64,000 bases of DNA from contig CAZFOO010000009.1 of NCBI GenBank assembly GCA_964520585.1, positions 8,299 through 72,298 of the forward strand, written 5' to 3'. Both the position numbers and the translations under genes were made by a program. Under the pieces are notes generated by a model, which saw only the letters and a list, made by a program, of their open reading frames with translations, was not told where the DNA came from and searched no databases. This stretch comes from PXAP01 sp964520585 (GTDB taxonomy: Bacteria > Bacteroidota > Bacteroidia > Bacteroidales > PUMT01). Positions 26,025 through 34,704 of the stretch are shown piece by piece. Position 1 is the stretch's first letter. Every line of letters starts with the position of its first letter.

Positions 26025-26405
26025 ATGCCTACAATTCAGCAGTTAGTAAGAAAGGGAAGGACAAAACTGATAGAAAAGAAAAAGGCTCCTGCTTTGGATG
26101 CCTGTCCCCAAAGAAGAGGGGTTTGTGTCCGTGTATATACAACAACACCAAAGAAACCCAATTCTGCTATGAGGAAAGTTGCCAGAGTAAGGTTGACCAA
26201 TGGCAAGGAAGTGAACTCATATATTCCAGGAGAAGGTCACAACTTGCAGGAACATTCCATTGTACTTATACGCGGTGGACGTGTAAAGGACCTTCCCGGC
26301 GTAAGGTATCACCTTATACGCGGGGCTCTTGATACCTCTGGTGTCGAAGGTCGTACCCAAAGAAGGTCAAAATACGGGACGAAAAGGCCTAAGGTTAAAA
26401 AATAA
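26025..26405 (+). CDS. rpsL: 30S ribosomal protein S12
   Basis: S12 sits at the decoding centre of the small subunit and monitors codon-anticodon pairing. The 126-residue protein begins PTIQQLVRKGR and carries TPKKPNSAMRKVARVRLTNG and GGRVKDLPGVRYH. The lysines at the positions equivalent to E. coli Lys42 and Lys87, where streptomycin-resistance changes occur, are unchanged, so the sequence predicts a sensitive ribosome at this protein. It is the first gene of the long ribosomal cluster and the only one with clear promoters directly upstream. rpsG follows after 36 bases. Confidence 0.98.
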   Translation: MPTIQQLVRKGRTKLIEKKKAPALDACPQRRGVCVRVYTTTPKKPNSAMRKVARVRLTNGKEVNSYIPGEGHNLQEHSIVLIRGGRVKDLPGVRYHLIRGALDTSGVEGRTQRRSKYGTKRPKVKK

Positions 26406-26441
26406 ACTATAACACAGCAGATACATTATTATATAATAGAG

Positions 26442-26918
26442 ATGAGAAAGTCGAAACCCAAAAAAAGAATTTTGCTGCCTGATCCGAAATATAGGGATAC
26501 AGAGGTTACCCGTTTTGTTAATAATATGATGTACCAGGGCAAAAAAAGCCTTGCATTCAATATTTTTTACGATGCTCTGAATATTGTTGAGCAAAAAACA
26601 AAAGAGACCGGGAAAACACCACTGGAGGTATGGAGGAAGGCTCTTGAGAATATTACTCCTGCGGTTGAGGTCAAAAGTCGCCGTGTTGGTGGGGCTACCT
26701 TTCAGGTGCCACAGGAAGTCCGGGCGGAGAGAAAAGTTTCAATCAGCATGAAAAATATGATAATGTTTTCTCGGAAACGCGCAGGAAAAACCATGGCCGA
26801 CAAACTGGCTGCTGAAATAGTAGCTGCCTATAATGAAGAAGGTGGAGCTTTTAAAAGGAAAGAAGACATGCATCGTATGGCCGATGCAAATAAGGCTTTT
26901 GCCCATTTCAGATTTTAA
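26442..26918 (+). CDS. rpsG: 30S ribosomal protein S7
   Basis: S7 binds the 3' major domain of 16S rRNA and nucleates assembly of the 30S head. The protein has 158 residues, the usual length, and starts MRKSKPKKRILLPDPKYRD. The conserved core VTRFVNNMMYQGKKSLA and the AEIVAAYNEEGGAFKRKEDMHRMADANKAFAHFR C-terminus are intact. It lies between rpsL and fusA, as in the classical str operon. In E. coli this protein also represses its operon; no matching site could be recognised here. Confidence 0.98.
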   Translation: MRKSKPKKRILLPDPKYRDTEVTRFVNNMMYQGKKSLAFNIFYDALNIVEQKTKETGKTPLEVWRKALENITPAVEVKSRRVGGATFQVPQEVRAERKVSISMKNMIMFSRKRAGKTMADKLAAEIVAAYNEEGGAFKRKEDMHRMADANKAFAHFRF

Positions 26919-26965
26919 TGTATTTGAAATTCAAAAAAAGATAGAGAAGAGACACAGATCAATAG

Positions 26966-29071
26966 ATGGTAAATAGTCTGAAATATACGAGGAACATTGG
27001 TATCATGGCGCATATCGATGCCGGCAAAACCACCACCACGGAGCGGATTTTGTATTATACCGGTATCACTCACCGGATGGGAGAGGTGCATGATGGTGCT
27101 GCTACAATGGACTGGATGGTGCAGGAGCAGGAGAGGGGAATTACTATTACTTCAGCCGCTACCACAGCTTTTTGGAAGCATAAAAACGAAGATTTTAAAA
27201 TAAATATTATAGATACACCCGGTCACGTTGATTTTACCGTCGAGGTAGAACGTTCCCTGAGAGTGCTGGACGGTGCAGTCGCCGTGTTTTGTGCCGTTGG
27301 AGGCGTTGAGCCTCAGTCCGAAACAGTATGGAGACAAGCTGACAAATACAAGGTTCCGCGAATCGGGTTTGTCAATAAGATGGATCGTTCAGGAGCAGAT
27401 TTTCTGTCTGTGGTTTCACAGATGCAGGAGAAGCTTGGAACCAATCCTGTTCCCCTGCAGATACCCATAGGAAGCGAAGATACATTTAGGGGAGTTATTG
27501 ATTTGATTGAAATGCATGCTGTTATCTGGAAGGAAGAACAGCTTGGCGTAACTTATGAACTCCAGGATATTCCCGGCGAAATGGCCGAAGAGGCTTCGGA
27601 ATGGAGGGGGCGTCTTATCGAATCCGTTGCAGAGGCAGATGATACAATTCTGGAGAAATATCTGGACGATGCCGGATCAATAACCAGTGAGGAATTGGTT
27701 GCCGCAATAAGAAAGGCTACTTTGCAGTTAATTGTAGTTCCTGTTATGTGTGGTTCGGCATTCAAGAATAAAGGTGTCCAGCGTTTACTGGATGCCGTTA
27801 TTGATTTTTTACCTTCACCAATCGATATTGATGCGATAAAAGGGATCAATCCTAAAAACGATGAGTTAGTCGAGAGAAAACCCGATGCCGGCGAACCAAT
27901 GGCCGCGCTTGCCTTTAAGATCGCAACCGATCCGTATGTCGGCCGACTGGCGTTTCTCCGGGTATACAGTGGCAGGATTGATGCAGGAAGCTATGTGCTA
28001 AATGTACGTACCGGTAACAGAGAAAGGATTACCAGGCTGTACCAGATGCATGCCAATAAACAGAATCCCAAGGATTTTATTGAGGCCGGAGATATTGTTG
28101 CTGCAGTTGGATTTAAAGATCTGAGGACCGGTGATACTTTGTGTGATGAAAAGAAACCCGTTCTTCTTGAGTCTATCACTTTCCCGGAACCGGTTATTGG
28201 TGTGGCCGTTGAGCCAAAGACACAAAAAGATATGGATAAGCTTGGAATGGCCCTGAATAAGCTTTCCGAAGAAGATCCAACGTTCAAGGTAAATCACGAT
28301 GAACAATCGGGTCAGACTATTATCAATGGTATGGGCGAGTTGCACCTTGAGATTCTGGTTGATCGCCTGAAAAGAGAATTCAAGGTCGAATGTAACCAGG
28401 GAGCTCCCCAGGTTGCCTATAAGGAAGCCATCACCGGATCGATTCAGCACAGGGAGGTATTTAAGAAACAATCCGGAGGGCGTGGGAAATTTGCAGATAT
28501 AATAGTGAAAATATCTCCTGCTGATGAAGGCGAAACCGGACTTCAGTTTATTGACGAGGTTAAGGGCGGTAATATACCCAAAGAATATATTCCTGCCGTT
28601 CAGAAAGGGTTCGGTGAGGCAATGCAGAATGGAGTACTGGCCGGATATCCTGTAGAGAATCTTAAAGTTATACTGGTTGACGGATCTTTCCACAGCGTTG
28701 ATTCTGACAGCCTGTCATTTGAGATTGCCGCAAAACAGGCTTTCAGGCATGCACTGCCCAAAACAAAACCGGTGCTTCTTGAACCCGTAATGAAGGTTGA
28801 AGTAGTTACACCGGAAGAGTATATGGGTGATGTTATTTCGGATTTCAATAAACGCAGGGGACATGTCGAAAAAATGGAAAGCAAGGCGGGTGCAAGATTG
28901 ATACGGGCCAAAGTTCCTTTATCAGAACAATTTGGTTATGTGACTGTACTAAGGACACTCACCTCCGGAAGAGCTACTTCGACAATGGAGTTCTCACATT
29001 ATGAACAGGTCAGTGGCGATCTGGCAAAAAAGATACTGGAAAGTTCAACAGGGAAAAAGGAATCAGCATAA
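26966..29071 (+). CDS. fusA: Elongation factor G
   Basis: EF-G drives tRNA and mRNA translocation on the ribosome and, with RRF, ribosome recycling. The 701-residue protein has a fully canonical G domain, AHIDAGKTTTTER, ERGITITSAATT, DTPGHVDF (catalytic His) and NKMDR, and complete domains II-V ending YGYVTVLRTLTSGRATSTMEFSHYEQV in family style. It contrasts with the degenerate paralogue 1.5 kb upstream. It follows rpsG by 47 bases. No tuf gene follows: rpsJ starts only 10 bases after the stop codon, joining the str and S10 operons directly. Confidence 0.98.
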   Translation: MVNSLKYTRNIGIMAHIDAGKTTTTERILYYTGITHRMGEVHDGAATMDWMVQEQERGITITSAATTAFWKHKNEDFKINIIDTPGHVDFTVEVERSLRVLDGAVAVFCAVGGVEPQSETVWRQADKYKVPRIGFVNKMDRSGADFLSVVSQMQEKLGTNPVPLQIPIGSEDTFRGVIDLIEMHAVIWKEEQLGVTYELQDIPGEMAEEASEWRGRLIESVAEADDTILEKYLDDAGSITSEELVAAIRKATLQLIVVPVMCGSAFKNKGVQRLLDAVIDFLPSPIDIDAIKGINPKNDELVERKPDAGEPMAALAFKIATDPYVGRLAFLRVYSGRIDAGSYVLNVRTGNRERITRLYQMHANKQNPKDFIEAGDIVAAVGFKDLRTGDTLCDEKKPVLLESITFPEPVIGVAVEPKTQKDMDKLGMALNKLSEEDPTFKVNHDEQSGQTIINGMGELHLEILVDRLKREFKVECNQGAPQVAYKEAITGSIQHREVFKKQSGGRGKFADIIVKISPADEGETGLQFIDEVKGGNIPKEYIPAVQKGFGEAMQNGVLAGYPVENLKVILVDGSFHSVDSDSLSFEIAAKQAFRHALPKTKPVLLEPVMKVEVVTPEEYMGDVISDFNKRRGHVEKMESKAGARLIRAKVPLSEQFGYVTVLRTLTSGRATSTMEFSHYEQVSGDLAKKILESSTGKKESA

Positions 29072-29081
29072 AATTACTATA

Positions 29082-29387
29082 ATGAGTCAGAAAATCAGAA
29101 TTAAATTAAAATCATACGATCATAACCTGGTGGATAAATCTACCGAGAAGATCGTTAAAACCGTAAAATCCACCGGTGCAATAGTCAGCGGACCCATTCC
29201 ATTACCGACTCATAAGAGGATATTTACAGTTTTACGTTCGCCTTTTGTGAATAAGAAAGCAAGAGAACAGTTTGAACTTAGTTCATACAAGCGTCTGCTT
29301 GACATATACAGTTCAACTCCGAAAACAATTGATGCGCTGATGAAGCTTGAGTTGCCAAGCGGAGTTGAGGTTGAAATTAAAGTGTAA
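29082..29387 (+). CDS. rpsJ: 30S ribosomal protein S10
   Basis: S10 is part of the 30S head and also pairs with NusB in antitermination. The ATG at 29082 gives 101 residues beginning MSQKIRIKLKSYDHNLVD, the standard family start. A longer reading frame begins at 29001 but overlaps fusA and was rejected. The motif PTHKRIFTVLRSPFVNKKAREQFE, including the rRNA-contacting loop, is complete. It is the first gene of the S10 block, 10 bases after fusA, so it probably depends on upstream transcription and translational coupling. Confidence 0.98.
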   Translation: MSQKIRIKLKSYDHNLVDKSTEKIVKTVKSTGAIVSGPIPLPTHKRIFTVLRSPFVNKKAREQFELSSYKRLLDIYSSTPKTIDALMKLELPSGVEVEIKV

Positions 29388-29408
29388 TTTTTTGTAAAAC
29401 GATATAAA

Positions 29409-30026
29409 ATGCCCGGATTAATTGGTAAAAAAATAGGAATGACCTCGGTTTTCGGTGAGGATGGAAAAAATATTCCCTGCACCGTAATAGAAGCCGGACC
29501 TTGTGTGGTTACTCAGGTCAAGACCAGGGAAAAGGATGGATATGATGCTGTTCAGCTCGCTTTTGATGACAGGAAAGAAAAATCCTGCAACAAACCATTA
29601 CTTGGTCATTTTAAGAAAGCTAAGGCCAGTCCCAAAAAAAAGCTGCATGAATTTCATGGATTTACAGAAGACCTGAAACCAGGCGATCTTGTAACTGTTG
29701 ATCTGCTTAAAAACGATATCTGGCTTGATATAACCGGAGTTTCCAAAGGAAAAGGATTTCAGGGTGTAGTAAAAAGACACGGTTTTGGTGGAGTAGGACA
29801 GGCAACTCATGGTCAGCATAACCGGATGCGTGCTCCAGGGTCAATAGGCAGCTCTTCGTATCCTTCAAGGGTTTTTAAAGGTATGCGTATGGCCGGCCGT
29901 ATGGGGGGTGAGAACGTAATGATGATCTCTTTAAGAGTGGTAAAACTCATCCCTGAAAACAATATTTTGGTTGTAAAAGGGGCAGTGCCCGGAGCGAAAG
30001 GTTCATATTTAATTATTCAGCAATAA
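29409..30026 (+). CDS. rplC: 50S ribosomal protein L3
   Basis: L3 binds near the peptidyl transferase centre and is one of the first proteins in 50S assembly. The 205-residue protein starts MPGLIGKKIGMTSVF. The loop GVVKRHGFGGVGQATHGQHNRMRAPGSIGSSSYPSRVFKGMRMAGRMGG, which reaches toward the catalytic site, is intact and has the Gln that is methylated in E. coli. The last base of its stop codon is the first base of the rplD start (TAATG), which implies tight translational coupling. Confidence 0.98.
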   Translation: MPGLIGKKIGMTSVFGEDGKNIPCTVIEAGPCVVTQVKTREKDGYDAVQLAFDDRKEKSCNKPLLGHFKKAKASPKKKLHEFHGFTEDLKPGDLVTVDLLKNDIWLDITGVSKGKGFQGVVKRHGFGGVGQATHGQHNRMRAPGSIGSSSYPSRVFKGMRMAGRMGGENVMMISLRVVKLIPENNILVVKGAVPGAKGSYLIIQQ

Positions 30027-30655
30027 TGGAGTTAGCAGTATATAATATTAAAGGAGAGGAAACCGGCAAGAATGTCAACCTTAATGATGGTATTTTTGGA
30101 ATTGATCCGAATGATCATGCCATCTATCTTGACGTAAAGCAGTATCTGGCCAATATGCGTCAGGGAACTCATAAAACAAAAGAACGTTCCGAGGTTGCCG
30201 GAAGTACAAAAAAGATAAAAAGACAAAAAGGTACGGGAACTGCCCGTGCGGGAGATATTAAAAATCCTATATTCCGGGGGGGTGGACGGATCTTTGGTCC
30301 GAAACCTCATGAATACGGATTCAAGCTCAATAAAAAGGTTAAGAAGCTTGCAAGAAAATCAGCGTTGGCTTATAAGGCAGGGGCTGATGGTATCAGGGTG
30401 GTTGAGGATTTCAATCTGGATGCACCGAAAACAAAGGATTATATTGATTTTCTCAATAATATGAAAATTAATGAGAAAAAGTCACTTTTGGTTTTAACCG
30501 AACAAAATAAAAACATATATTTGTCTTCCCGAAATTTGCAGGGCGCTAAAGTAGTAATAGCCTCTGAATTAACTACATATGACATCATGAACGCTTCTGT
30601 TTTGTTGCTTTTTGAAAGCTCTGTAGACGTTTTGGATAATATGTTAAGCAACTAG
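30026..30655 (+). CDS. rplD: 50S ribosomal protein L4
   Basis: L4 lines the peptide exit tunnel, and in E. coli also autoregulates the S10 operon. The 209-residue protein has the basic tunnel loop QGTHKTKERSEVAGSTKKIKRQKGTGTARAGDIKNPIFRGGGRIFGP, about 48-93. It overlaps the rplC stop by one base. No equivalent of the E. coli S10 leader attenuator was recognised, and that leader would have no place here because rpsJ directly follows fusA. Confidence 0.98.
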   Translation: MELAVYNIKGEETGKNVNLNDGIFGIDPNDHAIYLDVKQYLANMRQGTHKTKERSEVAGSTKKIKRQKGTGTARAGDIKNPIFRGGGRIFGPKPHEYGFKLNKKVKKLARKSALAYKAGADGIRVVEDFNLDAPKTKDYIDFLNNMKINEKKSLLVLTEQNKNIYLSSRNLQGAKVVIASELTTYDIMNASVLLLFESSVDVLDNMLSN

Positions 30656-30668
30656 AAATTTTACTGAT

Positions 30669-30959
30669 ATGGATATTCTAAAAAAACCCATTATTACCGA
30701 AAAAATGACCGGACAAGGAGAAAAGCTCAACCGGTACGGGTTCATTGTCGATAAAAAGGCAAATAAATTGCAGATCAGAAAAGCCGTGGAGGAGATGTAT
30801 GATGTAACCGTTGCATCGGTCAATACAATCGTATACGGAGGAAAGGAAAAATCCAGGTATACCAAAACGGGTATGATAACAGGAAAGACAAGTTCATTCA
30901 AAAAAGCTATCATTACCCTGGCTGAAGGAGATACCATTGATTTTTACAGCAATATATAA
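30669..30959 (+). CDS. rplW: 50S ribosomal protein L23
   Basis: L23 is at the exit of the peptide tunnel, where it docks trigger factor and SRP. The 96-residue protein has the typical start DILKKPIITEKMT and the core YGFIVDKKANKLQIRKAVEEMYDVTVASVNT. The loop GKEKSRYTKTGMITGKTSSFKKAIITL follows. It starts 13 bases after rplD. A 70-base spacer with a GGATCA-TTTTT-TGATCC hairpin separates it from rplB, the widest gap in this part of the cluster. Confidence 0.97.
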   Translation: MDILKKPIITEKMTGQGEKLNRYGFIVDKKANKLQIRKAVEEMYDVTVASVNTIVYGGKEKSRYTKTGMITGKTSSFKKAIITLAEGDTIDFYSNI

Positions 30960-30961
30960 CA

Positions 30962-30978
30962 GGATCATTTTTTGATCC
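30962..30978. other. Short hairpin in the rplW-rplB spacer
   Basis: GGATCA-TTTTT-TGATCC forms a perfect 6-bp stem with five T in the loop, directly after the rplW stop. No T run follows, so it is not a standard terminator; it may stabilise or mark a processing site in the mRNA. Confidence 0.4.
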
Positions 30979-31029
30979 ATATGCTGAACAGGAAGTTATT
31001 GTTTTATATACTTTATAGTTTTATTAATA

Positions 31030-31854
31030 ATGGCAGTACGTAAATTAAATCCGGTTACACCCGGTCAGCGACATAAGATAAAGTCCACCTTTGAGAATAT
31101 AACCACGGATAAACCCGAGAAGTCGCTTCTTGCTCCAATGAAGAAATCCGGGGGAAGAAACAATACCGGGAAAATGACCATGAGGTATGTGGGTGGCGGC
31201 CACAAAAGACGTTACCGCGTCATTGATTTTAAAAGAAACAAAGATGGTATTCCTGCGATAGTGAAAACCATCGAATATGATCCGAACCGCTCTGCCCGGA
31301 TAGCGCTGGTTGTCTACGCGGATGGAGAAAAGAGATATATAATTGCTCCTGCCGGACTGAAGGTGGGGCAGACTGTAAAATCAGGTAGTAATGTAGCTCC
31401 TGAAGTAGGAAATACATTATTTATTTCAGATATACCCTTAGGTACTGTTATACATAATATTGAGCTTGCCCCTGGAAGGGGAGCTTCATTATCAAGAAGT
31501 GCCGGATCATATGCACAACTCACCTCACGTGAAGGAAAATATGGTATTATTAAACTTCCTTCCGGTGAAATGAGAATGGTTATGGTTACATGCCGTGCTA
31601 CAATAGGCAGTGTTTCAAATGCTGATAATGCTCTTGAGGAATCAGGTAAGGCCGGAAGAAGCCGTTGGCTGGGCCGGCGACCAAGAGTGAGGGGTGTTGT
31701 TATGAATCCGGTGGATCATCCCATGGGAGGTGGAGAAGGACGTGCCTCCGGAGGACATCCGCGTTCAAGAAACGGGATCCCTGCCAAGGGGTTTAAAACA
31801 CGGACAAAGAATAAGGTTTCAAATAAGTATATTGTTGAGAAAAGAAAAAAATAA
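31030..31854 (+). CDS. rplB: 50S ribosomal protein L2
   Basis: L2 is a central 23S-binding protein needed for subunit association and peptidyl transfer. The 274-residue protein starts MAVRKLNPVTPGQRHK. The conserved C-terminal segment contains RGVVMNPVDHPMGGGEGRASGGHPRS, including the His region long linked to peptidyl-transferase function. Length and motifs are standard. It follows the hairpin-bearing spacer after rplW and is followed by rpsS after 21 bases. Confidence 0.98.
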   Translation: MAVRKLNPVTPGQRHKIKSTFENITTDKPEKSLLAPMKKSGGRNNTGKMTMRYVGGGHKRRYRVIDFKRNKDGIPAIVKTIEYDPNRSARIALVVYADGEKRYIIAPAGLKVGQTVKSGSNVAPEVGNTLFISDIPLGTVIHNIELAPGRGASLSRSAGSYAQLTSREGKYGIIKLPSGEMRMVMVTCRATIGSVSNADNALEESGKAGRSRWLGRRPRVRGVVMNPVDHPMGGGEGRASGGHPRSRNGIPAKGFKTRTKNKVSNKYIVEKRKK

Positions 31855-31875
31855 TTCAGAAAATTATAGATAGTT

Positions 31876-32142
31876 ATGAGCCGCTCACTTAAAAAAGGCC
31901 CTTTTATAGATTTCAAGCTCGATAAACGGGTTTCAGATATGAACACTTCAGGGAAGAAAACAGTTTTAAAAACCTGGTCAAGAAGATCGATGATATCACC
32001 GGATTTTGTCGGTCATACAATTGCTGTGCATAATGGCAATAAGTTTATTCCGGTTTATGTAACTGAAAATATGGTCGGACATAAGCTGGGCGAATTTTCA
32101 CCTACGCGCATGTTCAGAGGGCATGGTGGAAAAAGGAAATAA
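31876..32142 (+). CDS. rpsS: 30S ribosomal protein S19
   Basis: S19 lies in the 30S head next to S13 and contacts the A-site side. The 88-residue protein starts MSRSLKKGPFIDFKLDKRV and keeps TWSRRSMISPDFVGHTIAVHNGNKFIPVYVTENMVGHKLGEFSPTR, a near-invariant family core. It lies between rplB and rplV, the normal S10 order, with a 37-base gap to rplV. Confidence 0.98.
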   Translation: MSRSLKKGPFIDFKLDKRVSDMNTSGKKTVLKTWSRRSMISPDFVGHTIAVHNGNKFIPVYVTENMVGHKLGEFSPTRMFRGHGGKRK

Positions 32143-32179
32143 ATTTGAACATAAGAACGATTTAACATAATTGTTAGCG

Positions 32180-32596
32180 ATGGGATCCAGAAAACAAATA
32201 CGAGCTCAGCAAATTAAAGAGGAAAAGAAAAACAAGGCATTTGCCATTTTGAGAAATTGCCCTACCTCTCCGCGCAAAATGCGGCTGGTTGCTGATATAG
32301 TCAGAGGAGAAGAGGTTAATAAGGCACTTGATACTTTAAAGTTCAGCTCAAAAGAGGCCTCCAAAAGAGTTGAAAAATTGCTGTTGTCAGCAATTTCCAA
32401 CTGGCAGAATAAAAATGAAGGTGTCAGGATAGAGGACAGCCATCTGGTTGTTAAGGAAATTTTTGTCGGACAGGCAAGAACTCTTAAAAGACTCAGGCCT
32501 GCCCCCCAGGGAAGAGCGCATCGTATCAGGAAACGCTCCAATCATGTTACGCTCGTGCTGGACAAAATTGAACCGACAGAAATTAATACAAAATAA
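32180..32596 (+). CDS. rplV: 50S ribosomal protein L22
   Basis: L22 spans the 50S subunit and its beta hairpin lines the exit tunnel, where changes can give macrolide resistance. The ATG at 32180 gives 138 residues starting MGSRKQIRAQQIKEEKKNKAFA; a TTG nine bases earlier is a possible but less likely start. The core CPTSPRKMRLVADIVRG and the tunnel hairpin PAPQGRAHRIRKRSNHVTLVL are intact. It lies six bases before rpsC. Confidence 0.97.
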   Translation: MGSRKQIRAQQIKEEKKNKAFAILRNCPTSPRKMRLVADIVRGEEVNKALDTLKFSSKEASKRVEKLLLSAISNWQNKNEGVRIEDSHLVVKEIFVGQARTLKRLRPAPQGRAHRIRKRSNHVTLVLDKIEPTEINTK

Positions 32597-32602
32597 TAGT
32601 CA

Positions 32603-33319
32603 ATGGGACAGAAAATTAATCCGATAAGTAACAGATTGGGTATCATCCGGGGTTGGGACTCCAACTGGTATGGAGGCAATGATTATTCAACCAAACTGAT
32701 AGAAGATCATAAGATAAGGGAATATTTGAGCGCCAGGCTAGCAAAGGCCAGCATTTCAAAGATCATTATAGAGCGAACGCTAAAACTTATTACAGTCACC
32801 GTTAATACTGCAAGACCCGGTATTATTATTGGTAAGGGCGGACAGGAAGTTGACAAGCTAAAAGAGGAGCTCAAAAAGATCACAGAAAAAGATGTACAGA
32901 TTAATATTTTTGAGATTAAACGACCTGAGCTGGATGCCACTATTGTGGCCAATAATCTGGCACGTCAGATAGAGGGTAAGATTTCATACAGGCGTGCAAT
33001 AAAAATGGCTATTGCTTCAACTATGAGAATGGGCGCCGAAGGAATTAAAGTTCAGATAAGCGGCAGACTTGGTGGAGCTGAAATGGCCAGATCAGAGATG
33101 TATAAAGAAGGCCGCACACCACTTCATACTCTTCGGGCGAACATTGATTATGCTTTGGCTGAAGCTCTTACAAAGGTGGGGTTGATAGGTGTTAAGGTGT
33201 GGATATGCAACGGGGAGGTGTTTGGAAAGAGGGATCTCTCGCCCAATTTCGGATTGAGTACGACAGGTGCCGGCGATAAACCCAAAGACAGGGGTGGTTT
33301 TAAAAGAAGGAAAAAATAG
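32603..33319 (+). CDS. rpsC: 30S ribosomal protein S3
   Basis: S3 forms part of the mRNA entry channel. The 238-residue protein has the N-terminal signature MGQKINPISNRLGIIRGWDSNWYGG, the KH domain with PGIIIGKGGQEVDKL and the C-terminal domain with ISGRLGGAEMARSEMYKEGRTPLHTLRANIDYA. The C-terminal tail is lysine/arginine-rich. It begins six bases after rplV and is followed by rplP after 30 bases. Confidence 0.98.
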   Translation: MGQKINPISNRLGIIRGWDSNWYGGNDYSTKLIEDHKIREYLSARLAKASISKIIIERTLKLITVTVNTARPGIIIGKGGQEVDKLKEELKKITEKDVQINIFEIKRPELDATIVANNLARQIEGKISYRRAIKMAIASTMRMGAEGIKVQISGRLGGAEMARSEMYKEGRTPLHTLRANIDYALAEALTKVGLIGVKVWICNGEVFGKRDLSPNFGLSTTGAGDKPKDRGGFKRRKK

Positions 33320-33349
33320 TTTAACTGGATAGATTAAGATATTGTAATA

Positions 33350-33778
33350 ATGTTACAGCCAAAGAAAACAAAGTTCAGAAGGCAGCAAAAAGGTAAAATG
33401 AAGGGTAATGCCCAGCGTGGAAATCAGCTTGCCTTTGGATCATTCGGCATAAAGGCCCTTGAGGAATCATGGATTACCGGACGTCAGATAGAAGCTGCAA
33501 GACAGGCGGTTACCCGTTACATGAAAAGGGAAGGCCAGATATGGATCAGGATATTTCCGGATAAACCCATTACCAAAAAACCTGCTGAAGTCCGCATGGG
33601 TAAAGGTAAAGGTGCTCCTGAAGCTTTCGTTGCTCCTGTCACACCCGGGCGTATTATTCTTGAGGCGGAAGGTGTTCCGGTTGAAGTTGCAAAAGAAGCT
33701 CTCAGGCTGGCAGCACAAAAATTACCTATTACAACCAAATTCATAGTACGGCGGGATTTTCCTGAAAAATTAAGTTGA
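33350..33778 (+). CDS. rplP: 50S ribosomal protein L16
   Basis: L16 contacts the A-site tRNA on the large subunit and is needed late in assembly. The 142-residue protein starts MLQPKKTKFRRQQKGKMKG and includes GSFGIKALEESWITGRQIEAARQAVTRYMKREGQIWIRIFPDKP and RMGKGKGAPEAFVAPV, all conserved. It lies between rpsC and rpmC with a 36-base spacer to rpmC. Confidence 0.98.
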   Translation: MLQPKKTKFRRQQKGKMKGNAQRGNQLAFGSFGIKALEESWITGRQIEAARQAVTRYMKREGQIWIRIFPDKPITKKPAEVRMGKGKGAPEAFVAPVTPGRIILEAEGVPVEVAKEALRLAAQKLPITTKFIVRRDFPEKLS

Positions 33779-33814
33779 TTTAGATTATTCTGTACCAGAC
33801 AAATTTATTATATA

Positions 33815-34024
33815 ATGAAGATATCAGAGATAAAGGAATTGTCCACCAGCGATATAGAGGAAAGGATTGAGACTGAAAAAAGCCTTTTGGTTAAATTAAG
33901 AATGAATCACGCAGTCTCACCACTTGATAATCCTTTGAAGATTCCTGCTACCAGAAGAAATATTGCCAGGTTAAAGACAGAATTGCGGCAGCGTATTCTT
34001 GAGGAGAAGCAAAACATAAAATAA
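33815..34024 (+). CDS. rpmC: 50S ribosomal protein L29
   Basis: L29 sits beside L23 at the tunnel exit. This short protein of 69 residues has the expected two-helix form, starting MKISEIKELSTSDIEERIETEKSLLVKLRMNHAV and ending NIARLKTELRQRI. Its position between rplP and rpsQ is the standard one. The 34-base gap before rpsQ shows no obvious structure. Confidence 0.96.
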   Translation: MKISEIKELSTSDIEERIETEKSLLVKLRMNHAVSPLDNPLKIPATRRNIARLKTELRQRILEEKQNIK

Positions 34025-34058
34025 CGTATAGCGTATTAAACTGATTTATACAGATCAA

Positions 34059-34313
34059 ATGGAAAGAAAATTAAGAAAAGAGCGAGACGGGGTTGTCATA
34101 AGCAATAAAATGGATAAGTCTATTGTGATAACTGTAGACCGCAGGGTCAAACATCCCATGTATGGTAAGTTCGTTAAGAAATCTACCAAATTGATGGCCC
34201 ATGACGAACAGAACAGCTGCAATATAGGCGATACTGTAAAAATAATGGAAACAAAGCCGCTGAGCAGAAACAAATGCTGGAGGCTAGTAGAAATAATTGA
34301 AAGAGCAAAATAG
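34059..34313 (+). CDS. rpsQ: 30S ribosomal protein S17
   Basis: S17 is an OB-fold primary binder of 16S rRNA. The 84-residue protein starts MERKLRKERDGVVISNKMDKSIVITVDRRVKHPMYGKF and includes AHDEQNSCNIGDTVKIMETKPLSRNKCWRLVEII, which matches the family throughout. The gene ends two bases before the rplN start codon, so the two are probably translationally coupled. Confidence 0.98.
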   Translation: MERKLRKERDGVVISNKMDKSIVITVDRRVKHPMYGKFVKKSTKLMAHDEQNSCNIGDTVKIMETKPLSRNKCWRLVEIIERAK

Positions 34314-34315
34314 CC

Positions 34316-34681
34316 ATGATACAACAAGAAAGCAGATTAGCCGTAGCAGACAACAGTGGAGCCAAAGAGGTTCTTTGTATCCGGGTTTTGGGCGGCAGCG
34401 GTAAAAAATATGCAAAGGTTGGCGATAATATCATCGTTACTGTCAAAAATGCCATTCCTTCCGGAGAGATTAAAAAAGGTACCGTTAGCAAGGCGGTAGT
34501 GGTGCGCACAAAACATCAGATACGCAGAGACGACGGATCGTATATCCGTTTCGATGATAATGCCGTTGTTCTGCTGAACAATGTTGGTGAAATCAGGGGA
34601 ACACGCATATTCGGGCCCGTACCGAGAGAACTTCGTGATAAATACATGAAGATTGTATCTCTTGCACCCGAAGTTTTATAA
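34316..34681 (+). CDS. rplN: 50S ribosomal protein L14
   Basis: L14 contacts the 30S subunit and forms inter-subunit bridges; the silencing factor RsfS binds it. The 121-residue protein starts MIQQESRLAVADNSGAKEVLCIRVLGGSGKKYA and includes RRDDGSYIRFDDNAVVLLNN and RIFGPVPRELRDKYMKIVSLAPEVL. It lies between rpsQ and rplX with a two-base gap upstream. Confidence 0.98.
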   Translation: MIQQESRLAVADNSGAKEVLCIRVLGGSGKKYAKVGDNIIVTVKNAIPSGEIKKGTVSKAVVVRTKHQIRRDDGSYIRFDDNAVVLLNNVGEIRGTRIFGPVPRELRDKYMKIVSLAPEVL

Positions 34682-34704
34682 TAAAATCAATAAAATTGAG
34701 ATTG

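Noticed and set aside
29001..29081. Longer start for S10 inside fusA
   Set aside because: The extra 27 codons overlap fusA in another frame; the ATG at 29082 gives the conserved MSQKIRIKLKSYD.
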